A DNA stretch of 10,761 bases from Phil1 sp964600045. GTDB taxonomy: Bacteria; Bacillota; Clostridia; Christensenellales; CAG-138. The notes under the pieces were generated by a model. It was not told the DNA's origin and did not search any database. It was given only the letters and a program-made list of their open reading frames with translations. Below, in pieces: positions 5,718 to 10,761 of the stretch; the stretch's first letter is position 1, and the number at the start of each line of letters is the position of its first letter. The translations under genes were made by a program, and so were the position numbers. Location of the stretch: positions 1 through 10,761 of the forward strand of contig CAZRHS010000048.1 in the NCBI GenBank assembly GCA_964600045.1, read 5' to 3'.

Positions 5718-6995
5718 ATGACTGAATATAAATTTGCTTACGGAGAGGGTAACGTAACAATACCTCTCGACGGATGCAATATACTTGGCGAACTGCACGG
5801 CAACAAGGTTGACCCTATTAAAAACATAAGGGAGGCCCTTTGGACATCGCTTGATAACCCAATAGACAGTGAGCCTTTATTCAAGCGCGCATCTGCGGGA
5901 ACAAAGGTTGCGCTTGTGGTCAGTGATATGTCGCGTTTTTGGATGCGGCAGGATCTTGTTATACCCCATTTGGTTGACTATCTCACCGAGCGCTGCCATG
6001 TAGCGGAAAGTGATATAGTCATTGTTGTGGCCAACGGCACGCACGATGGCGGCGATGAGCAGGAATTGCGCAAGCTTGTTACCGATGGCGTATACGACCG
6101 CATAAAGGTTGAAAACCATGATTATGATGCAAAGGATCTTGTGTACCTTGGCACAACCCCGCACGAAACGCCGGTTTACATTAACCGTACGGCCGCAGAG
6201 GCCGATATCGTGGTTTGCCTGGGCGCGGTAACGCACCACGTAATGGCGGGCTTCGGCGGAGGACGCAAAAGCATATTGCCGGGTATCAGCGGCCGCGAGA
6301 CCATATTCCATAACCACGCGTTTTCACTTGATGCCGCAAAGCTCAGATCCAATCCCGCAATAGGAAACGGCGTGCTTAAGGGAAACCCTCTGCACGAGGA
6401 TATGTGCGAGGCCGCCGGCATGGTGAAGAACCTATTTATAGTTAATTTGGTGATGAATGCCCAAATGCAGCTGGCGGCTATATTCTCTGGGCACTATATA
6501 ACCTCGTGGGAGCAGGCGTGCCGCATGGTGGATAAAATTTATCAGGTGGATGTGCCTGAAAAGGCGGATGTTATCATAACAAGCTGCGGCGGCTTTCCCA
6601 AGGATATTTCCCTCTATCAGGGCACCAAAACAATCGATAATATTGAATCCGGCCTGAAGCTTGGCGGAACGCTTATTTTGATAATCGAAGCGCGGGATGG
6701 CGGAGGCCCTGCCGAGTATTTCGGCTGGTCAAAGGACCTTGTCGAAGGCACTATCGAAAAGCGCCTGCGTGAGCATTTTACAGTTGCGGGATATATATTC
6801 TTCCTCAATTGCGAACAGGCGCAGCGCTATAATGTTCTGCTCTATACAAGCATTGACCCTAAAGAGGTTGAGCCTATGGGCATGAAGGCGTTTTCAAACG
6901 TGGACGATCTGCTTGAAGCCGCGCAGCTTAAGGGCAAGTCCGTTTATGTAATTCCAAATGGTTCAACCGTTATACCCCATGTGAAGGAGGAATAA
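5718..6995 (+). CDS. larA: LarA-family nickel-dependent 2-hydroxyacid racemase/epimerase
   Basis: A 425-residue LarA homologue, the same size as lactate racemase of Lactiplantibacillus plantarum. Family members use a nickel-pincer nucleotide cofactor to racemise or epimerise 2-hydroxy acids by hydride transfer. Key residues align without shift: Lys184 in GFGGGRKSILPG (covalent cofactor attachment in LarA), His200 in IFHNHAF (nickel ligand), His109 in ANGTH and His174 in VTHH (catalytic pair). Asp70 and Arg73 fit the DxxR motif. The residue after GTH is Asp110, where many homologues have Arg, so the substrate may not be lactate. ATG 5718 has GGGTGA seven bases upstream. The stop lies four bases before the aminotransferase. 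No larB, larC or larE genes are in the window, so the cofactor must be made elsewhere. Confidence 0.88.
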   Translation: MTEYKFAYGEGNVTIPLDGCNILGELHGNKVDPIKNIREALWTSLDNPIDSEPLFKRASAGTKVALVVSDMSRFWMRQDLVIPHLVDYLTERCHVAESDIVIVVANGTHDGGDEQELRKLVTDGVYDRIKVENHDYDAKDLVYLGTTPHETPVYINRTAAEADIVVCLGAVTHHVMAGFGGGRKSILPGISGRETIFHNHAFSLDAAKLRSNPAIGNGVLKGNPLHEDMCEAAGMVKNLFIVNLVMNAQMQLAAIFSGHYITSWEQACRMVDKIYQVDVPEKADVIITSCGGFPKDISLYQGTKTIDNIESGLKLGGTLILIIEARDGGGPAEYFGWSKDLVEGTIEKRLREHFTVAGYIFFLNCEQAQRYNVLLYTSIDPKEVEPMGMKAFSNVDDLLEAAQLKGKSVYVIPNGSTVIPHVKEE

Positions 6996-6999
6996 AATC

Positions 7000-8151
7000 A
7001 TGAAGCGTGAGTTCATAGCAAAGCGTTTCCAAAATAGCGGCGGCACGCTGTCGCTTGATGCGGAGGCTCTTGCAAAATATAAGGATATAATCGACCTTAG
7101 TATAGGCGATACCGATTTTATCACGGATGAAAGCATAATAGATGCCGCATTTCGCGATGCTAAGGCTGGCCATACGCACTACGGCAATCCTAAGGGCGAT
7201 CCTGAATTGATCGAGACTGTGTGCCGTGCGTGGGAAGAGGATTTTGATCAGCACCTGCCGCATGACCATGTGCTTGTAAGCGCGTCAAGCTGCCTTGGCA
7301 TGGCAATAGTAATGCTGTCCATGCTCGATCCGGGCGATGAGGTTATAGTATTTTCGCCTTATTTCCCTATGTATCGTTCGCAAATCGAGCTTGCGGGCGG
7401 TGTTTGCGTTGATGTGCCCACGTATGACAGCGAGAATTATGCAATAGACGAGGCACGCCTGCGGGCGGCCATTACGCCGCGCACAAAGGCCATTATATTC
7501 AATAACCCGACCAACCCCACCGGCATGGCGTACGATGTTAAAACTCTCGAGGTGCTTGCCAAAGTAGCGTGCGAGTACGATTTAATGGTTGTGGCGGACG
7601 AAATATATACTACCTATATTTATGAAGGCGATTTCCGCCCGATCAGAACCCTTCCCGGCATGGCGGAGCGAACCGTAACGCTGAACAGCTTTTCAAAGAA
7701 TTTTCTTATGACGGGTTGGCGAGTCGGCGTTATAATCGCGGAGCCTGAATTGCTGAATGTAATGAATAACGTAAACGGTTCCCTTATTTATTCCGCCCCG
7801 TCAATATCGCAGCGGGCGGCCATCAGGGCGCTTGAGGTTCGCCGGGAGATACGCGAAAAATACGTAACCGCTTACCGGGACAGAATTCTTTACTCAGCTG
7901 ACCGTATAGAAAAGATTCCCTATCTCAGCCTGGTGCGGCCCAAGGGAACGTTCTATCTTTTCCCCGGCATTGAAAAAACAGGCCTGAGCGACAGCAGCTT
8001 TTGCAAGGAACTGCTTGATGGCGCGCATGTGCTTGTAAGCTCCGGCGCGGTTTTCGGCATAAGCGGAGCGGGTCATTTCCGCATCGCATGTACCGTGGGC
8101 ATTGATCACCTTAAAGAAGCTTTTGACAGAATGGAGAAGCTGACGTTCTGA
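7000..8151 (+). CDS. Class I/II PLP-dependent aminotransferase
   Basis: A 383-residue fold-type I aminotransferase, probably converting an amino acid to a 2-oxo acid with 2-oxoglutarate or a similar acceptor. Motifs in order are HYGNPKGDPEL (60-70), NNPTNPTG (168-175, PLP-contacting Asn172), ADEIY (199-203, Asp200 to the pyridine nitrogen), and NSFSKNFLMTGWRVG (229-243). In the last, Lys233 is the Schiff-base lysine and Arg241 follows. HFRIAC carries Arg361, the substrate carboxylate arginine. It resembles the aspartate aminotransferase Ib-type group, but the true substrate is open. AAGGAGG (6984-6990) lies inside the end of larA, and ATG 7000 is four bases after its stop, so the two are certainly co-translated. 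No clear intrinsic terminator follows. Confidence 0.95.
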   Translation: MKREFIAKRFQNSGGTLSLDAEALAKYKDIIDLSIGDTDFITDESIIDAAFRDAKAGHTHYGNPKGDPELIETVCRAWEEDFDQHLPHDHVLVSASSCLGMAIVMLSMLDPGDEVIVFSPYFPMYRSQIELAGGVCVDVPTYDSENYAIDEARLRAAITPRTKAIIFNNPTNPTGMAYDVKTLEVLAKVACEYDLMVVADEIYTTYIYEGDFRPIRTLPGMAERTVTLNSFSKNFLMTGWRVGVIIAEPELLNVMNNVNGSLIYSAPSISQRAAIRALEVRREIREKYVTAYRDRILYSADRIEKIPYLSLVRPKGTFYLFPGIEKTGLSDSSFCKELLDGAHVLVSSGAVFGISGAGHFRIACTVGIDHLKEAFDRMEKLTF

Positions 8152-8175
8152 AAAGCCGTGCTGCCGTGATTATAC

Positions 8176-8207
8176 GCATATATTCATAAAAATCGATGAA
8201 TATACGC
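8176..8207. repeat. Inverted repeat with 12-base arms upstream of the ABC importer promoter
   Basis: GCATATATTCAT (8176-8187) and ATGAATATACGC (8196-8207) are inverted with 11 of 12 matches around an 8-base spacer. TATACGCATA occurs twice as an exact direct repeat (8171-8180 and 8201-8210), 30 bp apart, or about three helical turns. There is no U-tract, so it is more likely a protein-binding region than a terminator. Confidence 0.5.
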
Positions 8208-8257
8208 ATAAAAATACAATATTAAAATAAAATACCGAATATTTATTAAATTAGGTA

Positions 8258-8286
8258 TTTACAAATGACAATCAACGCTGTATAAT
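8258..8286 (+). promoter_or_regulatory. Strong promoter of the amino-acid ABC importer operon
   Basis: TTTACA (8258-8263) and TATAAT (8281-8286) are separated by 17 bp. The DNA just upstream (8211-8253) is very A/T-rich and could act as an UP element. AAATACC (8230-8236) and GGTATTT (8254-8260) form a 7-base inverted repeat whose right arm overlaps the -35 box, a possible repressor site. Confidence 0.75.
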
Positions 8287-8309
8287 CATACGCGTAAGTT
8301 GATTAATTG

Positions 8310-8325
8310 GTGCATATAAATGCAC
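8310..8325. promoter_or_regulatory. Perfect 16-bp operator-like palindrome in the importer leader
   Basis: GTGCAT-ATAA-ATGCAC is a perfect inverted repeat with 6-base arms and an A/T spacer. It lies between the predicted transcription start (about 8293) and the ribosome binding site (8328). This is a classic repressor position. Its 14-base core, TGCATATAAATGCA, matches ARG-box geometry and is almost the same as the site at 5625-5638. Confidence 0.6.
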
Positions 8326-8338
8326 ACAGGAGGATAAA

Positions 8339-9268
8339 ATGAAGAAGTTAAGTATGAACAAAAAGCTTTTTGCTTTGGCACTTTGTGCCGTGATGATGCT
8401 GAGCGTGTTTGTGGGCTGCAGCAGCGAAACCGCTACTACCGATACCGAAACCACCACAACTACCGAAGAAACGGCTCAGCCTACCGAAGCGGTTGAAACC
8501 ACCGAATCCGAGCAGACCGCCGAGCCTACCGAAGCTGCTACCACTCTGCTTGAGCAGATTAAGGCCAATGGCAAAATCGTTGTAGGTACCGAAGCGCAGT
8601 ACGCTCCCTACGAGTTTAAGGATCTTGATGCCAACTTCGTCGGCTGCGATATGTGGCTGGCTCAGCAGATAGCGGACAGCCTCGGCGTTGAGCTTGAAAT
8701 CGTGGATATGTCCTTCTCAGGCATAATCCCCGCCGTTCAGTCCGGTCAGGTGGATCTTGGCATTGCCGCGTTCACCAATACTCCCGAGCGTGCCGAGGAA
8801 ATCGACTTCAGCGATCTGTACGAAACCAGCGCCCAGCTGCTTATAGTCAAAGCCGGCAACGCCGATCTGTACTCCACCAAGGAATCCCTTGCCGGTCTTA
8901 AGGTTGGCGCCCAGAAGGGTACCATACAGTCCCAGCTTATTCAGTCCGCTCTTCCGGACAGCGAGCTTTTCGAGCTTGAAAAGTATCCCGCCCTTGCCCT
9001 GGAGGTTCAGAATGGCAACATAGCCGGTCTGGTTGTTGACCAGGCGGTTGGCGAATCCCTGGTAGCCACCAGCGAAGGCGGCCTTGAGGTATCAAACTTC
9101 CAGTTCTCCGCCGAGGAAGCTTCCTTCGGTAAGTCCGTTGTAATAGCCAAGGGCAACGAGGATCTGGTTGCCGCCGTTAATGAGGTTATCGCGAAGGTCA
9201 CTTCCGATGGCAGCTATCAGGCCGCTTATGACGAGGCTGTTGAGCTTGCCGCAAGCCTCGGTCTGTAA
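8339..9268 (+). CDS. Polar amino-acid ABC transporter substrate-binding lipoprotein
   Basis: A 309-residue SBP_bac_3-type binding protein that captures an amino acid outside the membrane and delivers it to the permease. Residues 1-26 are a lipoprotein signal peptide with lipobox FVGC, giving lipidated Cys27. Residues 30-70 are a Thr/Glu/Ala-rich flexible tether. The binding fold starts at about 79 (KIVVGTEAQYAPYEFKD) and holds SGIIPAVQSGQVDLGIAAFTNTPERAEEIDFSDLY, where Arg151 fits the residue that grips the ligand carboxylate. Asp234 lies in the second lobe. The usual GFD after the first strand is GCD here. The ligand cannot be assigned. ATG 8339 has AGGAGG at 8328-8333, five bases ahead, a very strong site that fits a highly made protein. 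Confidence 0.95.
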   Translation: MKKLSMNKKLFALALCAVMMLSVFVGCSSETATTDTETTTTTEETAQPTEAVETTESEQTAEPTEAATTLLEQIKANGKIVVGTEAQYAPYEFKDLDANFVGCDMWLAQQIADSLGVELEIVDMSFSGIIPAVQSGQVDLGIAAFTNTPERAEEIDFSDLYETSAQLLIVKAGNADLYSTKESLAGLKVGAQKGTIQSQLIQSALPDSELFELEKYPALALEVQNGNIAGLVVDQAVGESLVATSEGGLEVSNFQFSAEEASFGKSVVIAKGNEDLVAAVNEVIAKVTSDGSYQAAYDEAVELAASLGL

Positions 9269-9291
9269 TCAAAAGAACAAAGCATAAACTG

Positions 9292-9321
9292 CGGGCTTCA
9301 CCGTTGTATCGGCGAAGCCCG
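9292..9321 (+). other. Intercistronic hairpin between binding protein and permease
   Basis: CGGGCTTC (9292-9299) pairs with GAAGCCCG (9314-9321). After one A-C mismatch, CCG (9301-9303) pairs with CGG (9310-9312) around a TTGTAT loop. No U-tract follows, so it is not a clear terminator. It more likely protects the upstream mRNA end or partly reduces readthrough, keeping the binding protein in excess over the permease. Confidence 0.6.
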
Positions 9322-9345
9322 AATACTATTTGAGTGGGAGTCCTT

Positions 9346-10047
9346 ATGCAATTTATTGAATTCCTCGAAACAATCGGAAAACTCATCACCCGTTATCACA
9401 GCTTCTTTGAGGAGGGTATTGTAAACACGCTTATAATAGCCGCCTTTTCTGTGATTTTCGGCACAATACTCGGTACTCTTATGGCCGGCATGCGTATGTC
9501 CAAAATACTGCCCCTGCGCTGGTTTGCCGTTGCGTATATTGAATTTATCCGCGGCACCCCGCTTATGGTGCAGCTTATGTTTATATTCTATGGCCTGCCC
9601 ATGATAGGCTTTACTTTGCCCGATATCCCCTGGATTCCTAATTTTTCGCGTTTTTCTTCGGGTATTGTGGCTATGAGTATCAACAGCTGCGCCTATACCG
9701 CGGAAATAATCCGTTCCGGCGTGCAGGCTGTGGACTATGGCCAAATGGAGGCGGCGCGAAGCGTTGGCTTCAGCCACTCTCAGGCAATGCGGCTTGTGGT
9801 GCTGCCGCAGGCGATTAAAAACATACTCCCCGCGCTCGGCAATGAGTTCATTACGGTTATAAAGGAATCCTCAATCGTATCCGTAATAGGTATAGCGGAT
9901 CTGATGTTCCGTTCAAACGATGTTATCGCGCTCACCTATAAGAGCCTGCCGTGCCTTGCGATAGCCGCGCTTTGCTATTTTGTAATGACGTTTACGGGAG
10001 GGCGTGTTATCTCCCTGGCGGAAAGGAAGATGAAACATGGAAAATGA
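9346..10047 (+). CDS. Polar amino-acid ABC transporter permease (HisM/GlnP type)
   Basis: A 233-residue inner-membrane permease of the His/Glu/Gln/Arg family. It has the family marker EFIRGTPLMVQLMFIFYGLP (66-85), SCAYTAEIIRSGVQAV (114-129), and the EAA loop EAARSVGFSHSQAMRLVVLP (135-154) that docks on the ATPase. SSIVSVIGIADLMF follows. About five hydrophobic segments are visible. Only one permease gene is present between the binding protein and ATPase genes, so it probably works as a homodimer. A GTG at 9334 is in frame, but ATG 9346 is preferred because GGGAG (9336-9340) lies five bases before it. Its last 11 bases overlap the ATPase gene. Confidence 0.96.
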   Translation: MQFIEFLETIGKLITRYHSFFEEGIVNTLIIAAFSVIFGTILGTLMAGMRMSKILPLRWFAVAYIEFIRGTPLMVQLMFIFYGLPMIGFTLPDIPWIPNFSRFSSGIVAMSINSCAYTAEIIRSGVQAVDYGQMEAARSVGFSHSQAMRLVVLPQAIKNILPALGNEFITVIKESSIVSVIGIADLMFRSNDVIALTYKSLPCLAIAALCYFVMTFTGGRVISLAERKMKHGK

Positions 10048-10761
10048 GAAGATGATTCAGGTTGTGGACCTTTGCAAAAGCTTCCATAAACTTAATGTGC
10101 TCAACCATATCAGCGTGGAATTCGGTAAAAACGAGGTTGTGTCCATAATCGGGCCTTCCGGAGGAGGAAAAAGCACGTTTCTTCGCTGCCTTAATCTGCT
10201 TGAAAAACCCACATCGGGACAAATATTCTTCGACGGCATGGATATATGCGCCAAAAACCAAAGCAAGAATACCGATAAGTTCAGGCAAAGAATGGGCATG
10301 GTGTTCCAGCAGTTCAATCTGTTCAATAATATGAACGTGATGAAAAACCTTACCGCCGCGCCTATTCGTATCAAGGGTATGCCCAAAGAAGAGGCCGAAG
10401 CTAAGGCAATAGAGCTTCTTGGCCGCGTCGGTCTTGCGGATCGTGCGGATGCTTATCCGGAGCAGCTTTCGGGCGGCCAGAAGCAGCGTATAGCAATTGT
10501 GCGTTCTCTTATGATGGATCCCGAGGTAATGCTTTTTGACGAGCCTACAAGCGCCCTGGACCCCGAAATGATAGGGGAGGTGCTTGATGTTATGAAGGCC
10601 CTTGCCGATAAGGGTATGACAATGATAGTTGTTACTCACGAAATGCGTTTCGCGCGTGAGGTCAGCAGCAGAACCATATTCCTTGATGGCGGCCACATAG
10701 AGGAGGATAAACCTTCGCATGAGCTTTTTGCTCATCCCGAAAGCCCGCGCCTTGTAAGCTT
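10037..10761 (+). CDS. Polar amino-acid ABC transporter ATP-binding protein (3' end cut by window)
   Basis: 241 codons are visible with no stop, and family members are usually about 240-250 residues, so only a few C-terminal residues are missing. It powers import through the adjacent permease. All nucleotide-binding motifs are intact: Walker A GPSGGGKST (39-47), Q-loop Gln91, signature LSGGQKQR (144-151), Walker B VMLFDEP (164-170, Asp168, catalytic Glu169), D-loop SALD, and switch His201 in VVTHEMRFA. The end IEEDKPSHELFAHPESPRL is typical of the GlnQ/HisP group. ATG 10037 overlaps the permease stop by 11 bases, with GGAA (10025-10028) as ribosome binding site, so translation is coupled. Confidence 0.96.
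   Translation, partial: MENEKMIQVVDLCKSFHKLNVLNHISVEFGKNEVVSIIGPSGGGKSTFLRCLNLLEKPTSGQIFFDGMDICAKNQSKNTDKFRQRMGMVFQQFNLFNNMNVMKNLTAAPIRIKGMPKEEAEAKAIELLGRVGLADRADAYPEQLSGGQKQRIAIVRSLMMDPEVMLFDEPTSALDPEMIGEVLDVMKALADKGMTMIVVTHEMRFAREVSSRTIFLDGGHIEEDKPSHELFAHPESPRLVS

Noticed and set aside
8152..8207. Terminator after the aminotransferase
   Set aside because: The only strong inverted repeat is A/T-rich and lacks a U-tract, so it is better explained as a protein-binding site.
10007..10735. Long open frame on the minus strand opposite the ABC ATPase
   Set aside because: The + strand frame carries every ABC ATPase motif; the antisense frame is a by-product of its codon use.
1..10761. CRISPR array, tRNA, rRNA, insertion sequence or phage genes
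   Set aside because: No regular repeat-spacer pattern, cloverleaf, transposase or structural phage gene was seen on either strand.

Overview
The window looks like chromosomal DNA of a Bacillota member, probably a Clostridia-type anaerobe. All recognisable genes lie on the + strand. Strong AGGAGG-type ribosome binding sites, near-consensus sigma-A promoters, U-tract intrinsic terminators, a Gram-positive lipoprotein binding protein and a LarA-family nickel racemase all fit this. Base composition is moderate, with frequent ATA isoleucine codons in the second half. I cannot name a genus.

Region 1 (1-3579) holds small accessory-type genes. A sugar/maltose-type O-acetyltransferase (35-628) is followed by a degenerate GIY-YIG-like protein (702-1046) and a GNAT acetyltransferase (1098-1580). 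Next comes a consensus promoter (1659-1687) that runs at once into an intrinsic terminator (1710-1740), which looks like a transcription attenuator. It precedes a LOG-family Rossmann protein (1769-2317), a single-chain tandem retropepsin-like protein (2358-3134) and an unrecognised 113-residue protein (3177-3518). This unit closes at a terminator at 3550-3579.

Region 2 (3590-5468) is a two-gene operon: 3-methyladenine DNA glycosylase I (tag, 3667-4230) and an MFS transporter starting at TTG 4233. Its promoter has a 15-bp palindrome over the -10 box. It ends at a strong terminator (5429-5468), followed by a 250-bp gene-free regulatory stretch.

Region 3 (5468-10761) is the most interesting part. 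A LarA-family nickel-pincer racemase/epimerase (5718-6995) is tightly coupled to a PLP aminotransferase (7000-8151). A polar amino-acid ABC importer follows: lipoprotein binding protein 8339-9268, permease 9346-10047, and ATPase from 10037 that runs off the end only a few codons short of complete. A palindrome TGCATATAAATGCA lies in the importer leader, and a near copy TGCATAAATATGTA lies beside the larA promoter, so the two units may share a regulator with ArgR-like site geometry. The inference is a pathway that imports an amino acid, deaminates it to a 2-oxo acid and handles the matching 2-hydroxy acid stereochemically. No larB, larC or larE cofactor genes and no hydroxyacid dehydrogenase are in the window, so this stays a hypothesis.
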